DNA from: Diplonema japonicum
Lineage: Eukaryota; Euglenozoa; Diplonemea; Diplonemida; Diplonemidae
Direction: 5' to 3'
DNA: 64,000 nucleotides
NCBI GenBank assembly: GCA_964019335.1
Contig: OZ025658.1
Location: 620,001 to 684,000 of the forward strand
The position numbers were made by a program, and so were the translations under genes. Shown here one piece after another: positions 23,480 through 35,021 of this stretch (position 1 is its first letter; every line of letters starts with the position of its first letter). The notes below the pieces were generated by a model, which was given only the letters and a program-made list of their open reading frames with translations, was not told the DNA's origin and ran no database searches.

Positions 23480-24240
23480 TGCCCAGTTAAAAACCCGCCA
23501 AAAACAGGGAGAATGCCGATTTTCGGGAAAATAATCCTTTTCTAAGTTGTTTCGATGCAGGCGTTGTGTACCTGGGAGGTCCGGGAGACGAATAGAAGGG
23601 TTATAAGTATGGTTGCATGCTCTCCTCCCGTTCTAATTATTGGTTTTTGATTTCGCTCCTATTTAAACAGAAAAAAGAAGAAAAACCGCCAAAAAAAGCG
23701 AAAAAACAGCTTTTCGGGAAAATAATCCTTTTCTAAGTCGTTTTGATGCTCCCTGGGGTCGGCTTTGTGTATCTGGGGGGCCCGGGGGACGAATAAAAGG
23801 GTTATTATATGCATGGTTGCGTGCTCTCCTCCCGTTTTAATTATTGACTTTTGATTTCGCTCCCAATTAGGATCCTGCCTGAAACAGGGAAGCACCAGCT
23901 TTTCGGGAAAATAATCCTTTTCTATGTCATTTTGATGCTCCCTGGGGTCGGCTTTGTGTATCTGGGGGGGCCGGGGGATGAAACGAAGGGTTTTAAGCAT
24001 GATTGCATGCACTCCTCCTGTTTTAATTTTTGATTTTCGATTTTTTTGTTCTTAATTTTTGCTTTTAATTAAAAACCCGTCAAAAAAAGCGAAAAAACAG
24101 CTTTTCGAGAAAATAATCCTTTTCTAAGTCGTTTTGATGCTCCCTGGGGCCGGCTTTGTGTATCTGGGGGGGCCGGGATACGAATATAAGGATTTTAAGC
24201 ATGGTTGCATGCTCGCCTTTCATTTGACGTCAATTTAAAA
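23480..24240. repeat. Four ~190-bp tandem repeat units
   Basis: The landmark AATAATCCTTTTCTA begins at about 23530, 23720, 23910 and 24111, a spacing of 190-200 bp. Each unit contains GATGCTCCCTGGGGTCGGCT, a G/C-rich CTGGGGGGGCCGGG block, ATGGTTGCATGC and a pyrimidine-rich CTCCTCCCGTTTTAAT. The first unit is the most diverged. All are internal to the inverted-repeat element. Spacing and unit length rule out a CRISPR-like array. Confidence 0.85.
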
Positions 24241-24489
24241 CCCGATTGTAATTAAAAACCCGCGGGTGATCGGTTAACCCTGGATACTATGTTCTTTCAC
24301 TTCTTTTATTTTTGTTTTATTATATAACGGATTCACTAAACTGGATACCGGGCTAGAAAAAGAAAAATCGGTGAAACAGACAGGGGGGAGAGAGAGAGAA
24401 CGAAAGTAAAAAAAAAAAAGAAAACGGAAAAAAACAAGTAACTTCCACCCTCTCTACCTTTTTTTGGGGGGGGGGGAAGACCTCCCCTT

Positions 24490-24699
24490 ATGCGAGTCAT
24501 TTCAGAAAAGTCTGTGCCAAGGGGGGGCGCTCGGCGGAGAGAGAAACCTGCTGTCACCTAGGCGGGTTACATATTGAACCTTGCGCTGCACAGGTCTGAA
24601 GCTCTCGCCAATGTGTCGTTTGACTACAAACATCCCACCCATGTACTTTATGGTACACTTGGAGCCGACTGTGTCACCTTGATGTTAAAAGTTCGAGTT

Positions 24700-24747
<48 letters not shown>

Positions 24748-24935
24748 CTTTCCGCTTCCCGCATATGAGTTTTTTTTTTTTTCTTCTTTCCCCCTCTATT
24801 TTCTATTTTTGTTGCTCGAAATATTTTCTTTTGATCCATTTTTTTCTCTTTTTTTTTTTTCCTTTTCTGAAATTATATTGTAACACACAGCAGCTGAAAA
24901 CACGTATGCTGGTATTGGCAGGGGTTTTTTTTTTT
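24490..24935 (+). CDS. Possible small multi-exon gene
   Basis: Candidate exon 1, 24490-24513 (MRVISEKS), and exon 2, 24562-24690 (LHRSEALANVSFDYKHPTHV and on), are separated by a 48-nt GTGCCA...CACCTAG intron that removes an in-frame TAG; this size fits the other introns here. A third piece could start at 24901 (QLKTRMLVLAG) after CACACAG, but its end runs into T and A tracts and I cannot place a stop. No family recognised. It lies between the transposon-like element and the SAC3-like gene, so a broken gene is also possible. Confidence 0.3.
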
Positions 24936-25045
24936 TTTTTTTTCTCTTTCATCTCTTTTTTTTTTGTTCATTTCTTCCATGACGGGGAAAAAAAAAAAAA
25001 AAAAAAAAAAAACAGGTGGGAGGGAAAAAAAAAAAAAAAAAAAAA

Positions 25046-26053
25046 ATGGTCTTACAATTCGAGAGGGGATGTTCGTCGATAGTGCCAGAGAAGGCATTGA
25101 AAGAAAGCAATGAGAGAAAGAGAAAACGAGGCGCAATGGGTGCAAATATGCAGGTCTTTCAGAAGAGGACGAAGAGCCTGTCGGTGTCCGTATCTCCATC
25201 GCCGTCACCCCCACCTGTACCTATAGTAGGGACATCGCAGGAACTGGAAAAAACTTACAGACGAGGCGAAGGCAATGTGGAACCATCACAGGTTAGACCG
25301 CTTGAAATCTTGGACAAGTCTTTCAATCTCGTCGTCTCGAGGAAGGAAAGCAACCTCACCACAACCTACCCCTACATAAAGGATCAGTTGAAATCTATCA
25401 GACAAGATCTGTTGGTTCAGAATATCCGGACAGAGTTCAGCTGGAAGGTGTACCTCTTCGCCCTCAAAGAGGCACTCTTAAACAAAGATGTTGACGAAGT
25501 CAGCCAATGCCTAACTCAACTGAAAGGCCTTGAAAAAATAGAGGGCCTCAAGGAAGGCTGTGTGATGGAGGTCAAAGCTTACCGGCTGCTCTTCTACTGC
25601 CTCCGAGAAAACACCATGGTTCTCCAAAAAGAACTGGGCGATCTTACAAAGCGGTCTAGAGCGTTCGGGTGTATAAAACACGCAATAGCATTTGTGAACT
25701 CATACTGCTCCTTCGATTACTGCATGCTGAAGAAACTTATTCTGCGGGCTCCGAAGCAATCCATGCAAGTTATTACCATTTTTCTCCCCACCCTTCGTGA
25801 AGCGGTCCTCCTCAGAATTCTAAAGGCCTACAGGACGTTAACAAAGCCCGAGCTCTCCTCCCTTCTATTTTTCCCATCAGAAAGCTCCGTGGCCCCCTAC
25901 ATGAAATCTTTCGGATGCCAGCTAACCACAAACGAAAACGGGGTGCAGCAACTGACTTGCTGCAAAGCCGCGCTGGACACCGTGACAGCAACTGCAATGA
26001 ACAACATAAACCCCCAGTTCAAGGACCTCGAAATTCTGAAATTCAAAATTTGA
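25046..26053 (+). CDS. SAC3/GANP family protein, LENG8/THP3-like
   Basis: 335 residues, one exon, ATG directly after a long A run. After a basic N-terminus with a Ser/Pro run, residues from about 80 give the family signature VRPLEILDKSFNLVV, then LKSIRQDLLVQNIR, EFSWKVYLFALKEALL and LTQLKGLEKI, closely following LENG8/Thp3. The C-terminal part (residues ~180-330) fits the PCI-like helical and winged-helix region. Related proteins act in mRNA export, transcription elongation and splicing (Thp3-Csn12 complex). Human LENG8 is longer at the N-terminus; here only the core is present. Confidence 0.82.
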   Translation: MVLQFERGCSSIVPEKALKESNERKRKRGAMGANMQVFQKRTKSLSVSVSPSPSPPPVPIVGTSQELEKTYRRGEGNVEPSQVRPLEILDKSFNLVVSRKESNLTTTYPYIKDQLKSIRQDLLVQNIRTEFSWKVYLFALKEALLNKDVDEVSQCLTQLKGLEKIEGLKEGCVMEVKAYRLLFYCLRENTMVLQKELGDLTKRSRAFGCIKHAIAFVNSYCSFDYCMLKKLILRAPKQSMQVITIFLPTLREAVLLRILKAYRTLTKPELSSLLFFPSESSVAPYMKSFGCQLTTNENGVQQLTCCKAALDTVTATAMNNINPQFKDLEILKFKI

Positions 26054-26176
26054 TTTTTTTTTATTTGTTTATTTTTTGTTTTTGTTTTTGTTTTTTCCCC
26101 CCCCCCATCCTTCCCCACCTTTTTTTTGTGTTGCATTATACGCGGGAGAAAAAAAAAATAAAGGGGGGGGTGCCCC

Positions 26177-29100
26177 ATGACTGAACTGGAGCCATGCATG
26201 GTATATTGGGGCAGCAGTTTGCCGCCAATCAGTGGTGGCCCGGCTTCGGTGGTTGTTAGTTCAAACGAGGCTAGCAGTATATGTATTTTCGACGAGGCGA
26301 ACGGGGTTTCTCTGTGGGATGTACGGGACGAAACTGCCGCGAGGCCTCGCGGCCTGGCAAACCCGGTCCTCGGGAAGGTGGCGGTGATGTTCCCATGCTT
26401 CATGAAACAAAAAGAATGCCTCGCTCTGGTATACAGAGACGGTTCGGTGGCGATCGTCGACATACGGGACGGCACGGAATACATATCAAGCCGATCTGTA
26501 GCGATGCACGCACAATGCGGGACAATGCTGAAAGGCACGCAATACATGGTCATCGGCGACACAAACTGCAATTTGAACTTCGTCAACATAGAAACCCTGA
26601 AGGTAGCCACAAGAATCGAAGTCCCATCCCCTGGCTTCCCCTTGGCGTTGACTTCATTCAAAGCAGGTTGCTGCGTCACACTGGCCGCCACACATGCCGA
26701 CAAAACATTACGCTTCTTCCGAGCAACAAACGGTAAGAAACTATCGATCACTCCAGACGCCACTACCACTGTGCCTCTACCTCCGAAGAAAGGCACGCCC
26801 GTCGCGATTTCGCACCACGAAACGCTTCCTTTAACATTGGTTCTAACCGTCGACTCATGGCTGGTGTTCCTCGACTACTGCTCAACACCGTTGGTGAAGC
26901 ACACAATGGATGGCCTCGACACGTCAGTTCTCTCAAACGGGGACTTCACCAACACGGACACGGGCTGCTCAGTTGTCATCGTTTGCTCTGAAGGGACCGT
27001 CCGTACCTTCACACTTCCCACTGCAGTTGGGGTCTACGCGTCTGAGCCGACAGGGCCCCGTCCGTTACACGATTTATTACCCGTATTGGCATCGTCATTC
27101 AATGGGTCCGAGCACAACGCGTGGGGTTTTGGTGGATCAAAACTGTGCGGTGTGTCCAGGGAGTCCATCAAAGTGCTTTCGATGAACCTCGAAGGGGTTA
27201 CGCTTCGCATGGACGCCGATCCCGCCGCCGTGTGGCGGAACGTAATGGGAACCAACACCACCACCGAAGCCCAACACACCGTATTGAAAGATTCGGTCTT
27301 GGTGTGTTGTTCCTCCGACGGGACGATCTCCGCCGACCCTGTTCTCGGAGCTGTACAACCGGTTTCATGGAAAGCACATGACACACCCATTACCACTCTG
27401 TCGTCGATCGACAAATTCCTGATATCAGCTGATGTTTACGGGTGTGTCAAAGCGTGGGAATGGGGAGGGGACTGGCGACACATTGGTACCTTCTACCCCC
27501 ACTCCTCTGAACTTGCATCCGTCCTCCCCGCTACGAAGTCCATGGAGACTCGGCACCGTATAAAGTTCTGGACGGTCGGAACAGACGGGAACATCTGCTT
27601 CTTCACGGAAGACCTCGAGACAATGCTGCTGCCTGGGAACGGTCCCAACCCGATAGGGGTGTATTACATAGATTCGTTGGATCTTGTTGTTGTCAACGCG
27701 GACAGCACGTCGCAATGCGACATCTGGCATTTGGGCACACAGACGCTGACTCGTTCCATCCAAAGCCCCGCAAGGGAAACATTTTTGGCAAGTTTATATG
27801 ACTGCGAGAATTACATAGGAACCAGCCCCGACAGTGTGTCGAAACGCAGCACCGCTAGCTATTCTATAGAGGCTCCCAAGGTCGGGCTCTCTGCTTGTGT
27901 TATGAACTTCCGCGTCGCAACTCTCGTTTCCCAAGTCCACAAAATTTCCAGTGGTTCTGAGGTCTCTCCTGATCTCTGCACGCTTCTCACCTACCTGCTC
28001 TGCAATGAGAGCCATCCTTCCGTCGATGGGTTCCGCGATGCTCTTTCCCTGCCGACCCCTCTTGACAAACCCTGGGCGTTGGGTTGGGCCCGATCAAAGT
28101 CACCGCTAACGTTCCTTCCCGCCCCCGCCTTGCCCTCCACCGGTGTTTACCACTACTCGCCTGTGGCGACCTCGTGTCGGTTGGTCACCGCCCTGTCGGT
28201 GCTGTACCCGTTGTGCGGGAAGGTGGCCTGCAGCAAGGCGGCTATAAATTATTTCGGGGCAGCGTTGCCAAAAGTATTATCCCCCCTACCCATAACAAAA
28301 AAAAACAAAAACAAAAAAGGTCATCAAATCCGACCCGCTTGCATACGGAGCGGATTTCTTCTGGTGCCTTGAAGCGATAAAGGTATTTTTATATCAAAAA
28401 AAAGTAAAACCATATACAGGGTCCCTTGAAGGAGACTCAATTTTCAGCAAGGTGTATCCTCGGAGCGATAATGCGTCTGAAGAACCCCGCGGAGCTGCGG
28501 GAGCTGACGGAACGGCTGAAGAAGATGGCGGAGGAGGGTCCCAAGAGGGCGTCGGATATGGCGTACCTGGGGCTGGCGATTATGAACTGGGCTGGAGACA
28601 GCGAGATGAGCAAAGGGGCGTGCGAGGGGCTGATCAAGGTGGCAATCGACGGTGAACCCACGTGGAGGGTGACAGCTTTGGTGCTTCTGGCAGACTATTT
28701 TGACGTGTTTGGTAAATGGGTTCCTGATCTCGGAGAGTTGCTAAAAGCACTTCTCGCCCAGTCATGCGTTGGCGAAGGCCAGCAGACTGACATCGTCAAA
28801 CACGCTTTCCGCGCCTTTATCGCAGCTTCCCTGCACAACGTTCCGTTGTTTTTAACCTTCGCCGACAGCATCCTGTCGGAAACCGCGGCCTCCAAGGAGG
28901 AAGAACTTTTCGAAGAAAACTGTATCCTCGTAGCCGTGTCGTCAATGGTTCGCAAATCGCCTGTCTCGTTCATTAACTCTGTCCATAAGATCGCTGCTTT
29001 GATAGCAAAAGCGATCAACCCTATCTACCCGAAGACGAGATCGAAATGCATGAAATCCACGACGCACGCCTTGAAGACGTCCATTGCGGCTTTCCCGATG

Positions 29101-29429
29101 ATGGACTTCCACCAGGCAAAGCAAACCTTGGCAGTAGGCCTTCCTAACGGGCAGACCTTGATGTGGGATCTGCGGACCTGTTGTAAGATGTGGGCGTGGG
29201 ATGCCCACTCGGAGCCTGTGAGCTGCGTTGCGTTGTCGACGATGTGCGACCAGATAGCCACGTACTGCTCTGTAGAGAAGGCGGTCAAGATATGGTCCAC
29301 AGACGTGTCGATCTTTAATATTTTTTCCTCCTCGACCGTCCCGAAGCTTGTGCACACGCAGCAGACCAGTCTTCAGCATGATCTGGTGCAGAACAGTGCT
29401 GCGGTATGTTTAGAAAAAAAAATAAGAGG

Positions 29430-29461
<32 letters not shown>

Positions 29462-29555
29462 GCAGTTCCTTGAGTCTTGCACCATCGAATGGATCTCACC
29501 CCACGCCATCGAACTCAGCATTGCCAAACAGACACAGCAGTTTCATTTCAAGTGA
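26177..29555 (+). CDS. WDR7 / rabconnectin-3 beta-like WD40 protein
   Basis: Exons 26177-28273, 28320-28382, 28420-29403 and 29466-29555 give 1077 residues. The N-terminal ~560 residues are WD40 propeller (FDEANGVSLWDVRD, VYGCVKAWEW), the middle is helical and the C-terminal end returns to WD repeats (LAVGLPNGQTLMWDLRTCC, ATYCSVEKAVKIW), the arrangement of WDR7. The three introns are phase 0. Exon 2 is only 63 nt (VIKSDPLAYGADFFWCLEAIK without its first residue is the whole exon) and exon 4 supplies the closing WD strand (ESCTIEWISPHAIELSI). WDR7 pairs with DMXL proteins to promote V-ATPase assembly and vesicle acidification; here that is by homology. Confidence 0.8.
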
Positions 29556-29772
29556 AAGAAAAAAGAAAATAAAGAAAGGAATAAGAAAAAAAAGAGAGAG
29601 AAAAGAAAACAGATTTTTGGATTGATTGTGTGGGGAGACGGGGGGGGGGGGGGGGGGGCAATAGTGTTTTTTGTTGTGGTGTTTCTCTCTATGTTTTTTT
29701 TTTTTTTCTTCTCATCCTCCCATACCTTGTCTTAACCAAAAAAAAAAAACCGCAGCACCTGGATATATATGT

Positions 29773-31656
29773 ATGAGTGATGGTCTGCTAACCGGGGAGC
29801 AGTACACGAAGCAACACCGGTTTTCGGAGGTAGTCGCGCCGAGCAGCAGGGGGCACCCCGCGCACCCGGACCACTTCGCGCCAAGAATGCCCCACAACTT
29901 CGTGCCTGGGCAGGTGTCTGCCGTCTTCAGGCTGGTCCGCAACACCGGGGACAAGATAGGATGGGTTCTAAACCACGAGCTCATCGTTCTAAGAATCGAA
30001 GAAGGAAGCCACTCATACTTAGCCGGGATAAGAGAAGGGATGAAGGTAACAGCAGTGGACGCAACCATGGTCCGCACCATAGAAGAAGTAAAAGCCGCCC
30101 TGTCGTCTGGAACAGTACACAACATCTCAGTAGACCTCCCACAGCAACACGAAGGGTTCAAACAACAATCACAACTGCAGCTAACACAACCGGTTACGGA
30201 AGTTCAAGTGTTCGATAGATTGCCCCCAGGCGTTGCTGAACTAAACATCCAAAAACCCGCTGGAAAAAGCCTCGGATTCCTCTTGGAAAACATGACCGTG
30301 ACTCAAGTCGCAGCAGACAGCCCAGCCGACAAACACGGCGCGGAAAAATTCATCGGCTGGAAAATCGCATACATAAACAGCCGGAAAATGGGTTCCTTGA
30401 AGGACGTAGCTGACGCCTCCACCGACGTAACCGAAGCGCTGGTTACATTTGAAGTCGACGAGATAACCGTTAGAAAACACCCGGAAGAACCGCTCGGCTG
30501 CGAACTGTTTCAAATGGTCCTAACAGGTGTAACACCAGGATCCCCTGCGGAAAGATCCGGCCTTGCTAAGTACATACCTTACAGGCTGACGCATGTTAAC
30601 GGCCATGCTGTCAATGTTGTGACGCAGGTGTCGCGGTTGATAAACGGATGCGATGCAATCCGGCTACGATTCGAACCAGAAGAAATAACCATCAAAAAGG
30701 CACCTGATGAGCCCTTGGGTATGATGCTTGACAATATGGTCCTCACCGGTGCGAGAAACGACTCGCCGTCAAAAAAGCAAGGCGTCGGGAAATTCGTAGG
30801 AAGACGTCTGACCCATGTCAACGGGGTCCCTGTGAACAAAATTACCGATGTGAAAAGCGCGTCTTTAAACCCCGAAGACCCAAGCTCCACCGCGTTGAGG
30901 TTTGAGGTTCCCGGAGTCGACGAGGAACCAGAAATTTTACCGATTGAACAACCTGTAACGGATCGTCCGGTGTATGCGACACCAACCTCCGTTGTTCCAT
31001 TGTCACCACATGCCGATGTGTTTTCATCAGGCGTCCCATATCATGGTGTTGGAAGCAATCTTGTCATTGGATCTGCTGTTTCCCGTGCGCCTGTTGTTCC
31101 CGAGCGGCAGACAATGACGTCGATTCTCGATCGGTACGAGATGGATAGACAGCGGAGGTCGTCTGCGGAAAGGCATTCTCGGCTCACGCACCTTGAGGAC
31201 CGTCTCCAGCATATGGAGAATTGGAAACGTGATCCACCTTGGCTGCGTAGTGGCGGGGGGATTCCTTGGGAGGAACCGCGGAGTCCGATCGGGAAGTTTC
31301 CTTATTCTAAACATGTGTCGCCCCGCCGTCCTGGGCAACACGGCGGGCTGCAGTGCAACGGGTGCGGCGGGATACCAGAAATAGAATGTAAGGACTGTTC
31401 CCTGCACTATTGCAGAACGTGCTGCGCGACCGCCCACCAGACAGGAAGACTGCGTGTTACGCATACAAATATGGTGGTATGGTTTGGGTTGGGAATTTTT
31501 TTATTTTTTCAAATTTAACAATAGAGCAAGGCGTCTCCCGCTACATCTGCGCCGCTTGACGGTCCGTTCATTTCGTCGCCGCGACCCGGGGGTAGCTCAT
31601 TATCTAGTTTTCGCTACGACCCTCTCTCTAGGTTCTCCGATTTTAGGAGGATGTGA
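29773..31656 (+). CDS. PDZ-repeat protein with C-terminal B-box-like zinc finger
   Basis: Exons 29773-31476 and 31525-31656 give 611 residues; the ATG (MSDGLLTGEQY) is the first in frame and the upstream open frame is T-rich leader. Four PDZ-like units follow one another between residues ~60 and ~380; units 2-4 share the pattern KPxxEPLGxxL...VLTGVTPGSPAERSG...LTHVNG. A B-box-like zinc finger near residues 528-560 has Cys/His ligands in CNGCGG, CKDCSLHYCRTCC and HQTGRLRVTH. The intron donor is GTATGG; the last exon adds a Ser/Pro-rich tail ending RYDPLSRFSDFRRM. Probably a scaffold or adaptor. The domain combination is unusual; no orthologue recalled. Confidence 0.8.
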
Positions 31657-31975
31657 ATGGGAAGAAAAAAAAAAATAAAGTAGAAACCTATAGAGGAAAA
31701 AATATAGATTTTTCTTTTTGTGTCACCTCTCCCCCCTCACCTTGTGTTTCTCCCCGCTTTTTATTTTTCTTGTTACGAATTTCTTTTTAAACCCCCCGTT
31801 AGATGATCTCCCCCCCCACTCACGTGTAAATGAATTTCTTTTTTTTTGAAACCGTTTTAGAAACTTTTTTCTCCCCCCCGAAGCGCTGGGGTGTCATCTT
31901 CAGTATTTGCCATTGCCAAGGTCCTTTGTGTAAAAAATAAAAAAAAAGAGGGAGGAGAGAGAGAGAAAAAAAAAA

Positions 31976-32869
31976 ATGGAAGATCTTAAAGTCCTCACCA
32001 TGCAGTCCCACGTGGTGCACGGGTGCGTGGGGAACCGGTGCGCCGCCTTCGCCATGCAGCTCTTAGGTGTTGAGACGGACGTTTTAAACACGGTGCACTT
32101 CAGCAACCACACCGGATACAGCAAGTTCAAGGGGACGGCAATGGACGCAGAGGGACTGTTGGAACTCATCAACACCATGGAAGAGAACGGCCTCGCTGAG
32201 GGATACACACATATTTTAACAGGGTACATTGGAAAACCGGAATTTCTCGAAGCAGTGGAGAAAGTTTTGGACAAGTGCAAAGGAGCGAAATTTGTCTGCG
32301 ACCCGGTTTTGGGGGACAACGGGGCTCTCTACGCCCCGCAAGAGATGGTCCCCTTGTTTAAAAAACTAGTGAGACGTGCAGACGTTATCACTCCTAACCA
32401 ATACGAAGCAGAGATTCTATCTGAATCGAAAATAGAATCTCTTTCTGACGCCAGTCGTGTGTGTGCGCACTTTCATGATATAGGTATTCCTATAGTAGTT
32501 ATTACCTCGATGGAGATTCCCTCAGACCCCTCTTCCCTTTACGTAATCGGGTCCAAAAAGGGCACGCCTGCATTTTACATTAAAGTCCCGAAGCTTTCTC
32601 TCTCGTTCACCGGTACCGGGGACCTTCTTTCCAGCCTCATCTTGGCGCGATCGTCGCTCTCCTCGACTCTTACGGAGGCGGTGGAGCTGGCTCTGGCTTC
32701 GACACAAGCAGCCATTTCGCGGACGCACGCGGCGTACAACCAGTTGAAGGAAAAGGGTTTTTCGACTAAAAACCAAGAGATCGCGGCGAGGGAGCTCAAG
32801 CTTGTCCAGGCCAGGCATGAAATTATGTTACCCGAAGTGACACATAGAGCAGTTGAAATATCTTTGTGA
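31976..32869 (+). CDS. Pyridoxal kinase
   Basis: 297 residues, one exon, ATG directly after an A run. Family blocks are all present: MQSHVVHGCVGNRCAAF at the start (substrate loop), LNTVHFSNHTGY, GYIG, VCDPVLGDNG, ADVITPNQYEAE and the ATP/anion-hole motif SFTGTGDLLSSLIL with the catalytic Asp. It phosphorylates pyridoxal, pyridoxine and pyridoxamine to their 5'-phosphates in the cytosol for B6 salvage. Length is standard. A candidate trans-splice acceptor (CTTCAG) is at 31898-31903. Confidence 0.93.
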   Translation: MEDLKVLTMQSHVVHGCVGNRCAAFAMQLLGVETDVLNTVHFSNHTGYSKFKGTAMDAEGLLELINTMEENGLAEGYTHILTGYIGKPEFLEAVEKVLDKCKGAKFVCDPVLGDNGALYAPQEMVPLFKKLVRRADVITPNQYEAEILSESKIESLSDASRVCAHFHDIGIPIVVITSMEIPSDPSSLYVIGSKKGTPAFYIKVPKLSLSFTGTGDLLSSLILARSSLSSTLTEAVELALASTQAAISRTHAAYNQLKEKGFSTKNQEIAARELKLVQARHEIMLPEVTHRAVEISL

Positions 32870-32959
32870 GTATCAGTTTTTTTTTTGGGGGGGAAGGAGA
32901 CACTCCCCCTTGACATTAGTTTCAATTTTTCTCGTTTTTTTTCCGTAGGCGCGTGTGTA

Positions 32960-32997
<38 letters not shown>

Positions 32998-33440
32998 AAA
33001 TTGGTGAAACTATTCGCGGTTTTTTTTCTCTCTTTTTTTTTTTTTTTTTTTTTTTTGATACTGGTGCAACACAAAAAAAAAAATAAATAAAGAAGAAGGG
33101 GAAAAGAAGAAGGGGAAAAAAAAACATTCTAGCTCCCTTTTTTTGCCTCGGAAAGAAAAAAAAAAAGAAAAAAAAGACGGCTGGTTCTGACAGAGTAGCA
33201 GAACTCCTTTATTTCTGTTTATTTTTTTTAAGTGAGAAGCCTGCCCGTCGTCATTTCTAGTAAGCTACCCCCTCCCCCCTCTTTTCTTCTTTCAAAGCTG
33301 AAGAATCCAAGACCACGAGCTGGCGCCGGTATTTTTTTTCTTTTTTTTTAGTTTCCCCCAACATTACAAAAGGAGGAGGGAGGGGGTGGGAGGGAGAAGC
33401 GGGGGGAAACCAACACACAAAAAAAAAAAAAAAAAGAAAA
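32870..33440. other. Homopolymer-rich intergenic spacer
   Basis: Runs of A (32960-32995) and T (33029-33056), purine-rich stretches and a pyrimidine tract near 33260-33295 that may serve RNA processing for the next gene. No credible ORF. Confidence 0.6.
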
Positions 33441-35021
33441 ATGCTGTTCTATACCCCACCTGATTTCAACGCAAGCGAGGCTGAAGAACGGCAAGGCACC
33501 ATCGGGTATACCATATTTCCCTCAAAACAAAAAAAAAAAAAAAAAAAAGGCGAAGCTACATCTCTGGAAGACGGCACATGGAGAAGCACGGGAGAAACTC
33601 CCCTAGATCCCTGTCCCCCGCCACCGAAGAAGACTTCAGCGCCATCGCAGCAGAGGCGATGAAATGGGCAGACGTGAAGGTCGTCATGTCCAGCAGAAGC
33701 AAGACAATCGACGGCACAAAAGCAGGCAAAAAAGACGTTTCAGTTCCAGGAGAACAAGGCTGCGAAGAAGATCGAGACTGGGTCTATTCCCTCACCACGC
33801 CGTACGTCTTCGAACCCAAAAAAATCCCTGAAAAATCGAATCTCTCGGAGCTAATGGACGTCAACGGAGCAGGGGGGAAACGGTTCATGAGCCTCAAGGT
33901 GTTCCACCCATTCGGAAAAACAAGCAAACCCACACCAATCCCGGTCAAGGTCTTGGAAAACGCCAACGCAACAGATGTCATCAAAACATCTCTTAAAGTA
34001 CTGAAGGAAACGTACAAGGTAAACCCAAACCCTGACGTTTACAAGCTCCGTGTTGCGGAAGACGACAGCGGGAACCCGGACGAAGACCTCCCTGTACTCG
34101 ACAAAAAAACAGGTTTACGAAGAATGGGCTTCGACGCCTTAGTACTATGCTTCGCAACTTCCGGGCTCCGTGAAACAACAACAAAAACCCTTGAAGACCT
34201 CATGTACACTATAATATGCGGTTCCGGCCGAACACGCGGAAGACGGGTCAGCCTACCCCCCGACGTTGTTTTCAAAGACGCCGCTGCACTCGTTTGCGAA
34301 AAATTCAAAAAGGACCCATCAAGACACGTTCTAAAAGTCGTGCTGGACGGGACCGAAAAAGACACATTTGGCGAGAATCATATCCCGTTTGCCGACAGAA
34401 CACTTGGCGCGCTTCACAGTGAATATGGTATACGGGATTTCTACCTCAGACCGAAGGGGAAGGACGTGGATGATATCGAATCAGACGGAGAGCTCGAAGC
34501 ACCTTCTTCAACAAAAACGAAGCTCTTCCGAGACTGGGATGAAGCGTCTGCTTATCGATACAGCGAGTACACCGTTATCAAGATTAACAAATTCGGACTT
34601 CGGCAGCACCGTGTTCTTGGCATTGATCGCGAGAAGATCTACAATATGATGGCGGGACACAAGGTTCAGAAAACTAAAAACCCCGAACGGTCCATTGGGG
34701 ACATCATCTACATCCGAACCTTTTTGGACAAGCCTTGCTACATAGAAATTGAGTATCGAAACAACAAGTCCGGTCGGGATCAGATCGAGTGTCAGTCGCC
34801 CATTGAGGCTCACGAGATCGCCACGAAGGTGTCATTCCTCCTAGAGCTGCACCGTAGAAACTCTGGTGTTGTGACACAGCCGGTTGAGAAGAAATTGCCA
34901 ATTGCGTCCGGGATGGATAAGGTTTGAAGAAAAAAAAAAAAAAAAAAAAAAAAAATAGCTCCTCGCCAAAATCACCCCGCAAGTATTGCATTCCCCTAGG
35001 TTGTCTCAACAGACGAATTAG
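33441..35021 (+). CDS. SIN1/AVO1/MAPKAP1-like subunit of TOR complex 2
   Basis: Exons 33441-33505, 33550-34921 and 34959-35021 give 499 residues. Intron 1 (GTATAC...AAAAAG) and intron 2 (GTTTGA...AATAG) both have A-run acceptor sides, and both removals keep frame. Residues ~137-226 match the CRIM domain (PIPVKVLENANATDVIKTSL, LRVAEDDSGNPDEDLPVLDK, GFDALVLC). Residues ~237-325 look like the Ras-binding ubiquitin-like fold, and ~349-458 match the SIN1 PH domain (YTVIKINKFGLRQHRVLGID, ending in QSPIEAHEIATKVSFLLEL). CRIM recruits AGC-kinase substrates to TORC2 and the PH domain binds membrane lipid. The full three-domain order supports the call. Confidence 0.87.

Larger units (their letters stand above)
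22663..24291. mobile_element. DNA-transposon-like element with terminal inverted repeats
   Basis: A 1.63-kb block unlike its surroundings is bounded by imperfect 37-bp inverted repeats: left 22663-22699 and right 24255-24291, 33 of 37 positions matching, with an uninterrupted core CAGGGTTAACCGATCACC at 22672 and its reverse complement ending at 24282. The 6-bp direct repeat TTCTTT flanks it (22657-22662 and 24292-24297), a possible target-site duplication, although the flank is T-rich. No transposase ORF is present, so it would be non-autonomous. Inside lie GATCGGTTT-type short repeats, a duplicated ~55-bp segment, an exon-like fragment and four ~190-bp tandem units. Superfamily cannot be assigned. 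Confidence 0.8.

Noticed and set aside
23480-24240. CRISPR-like array
   Set aside because: Units are ~190 bp with no short identical repeats or unique spacers, and the genome is eukaryotic.
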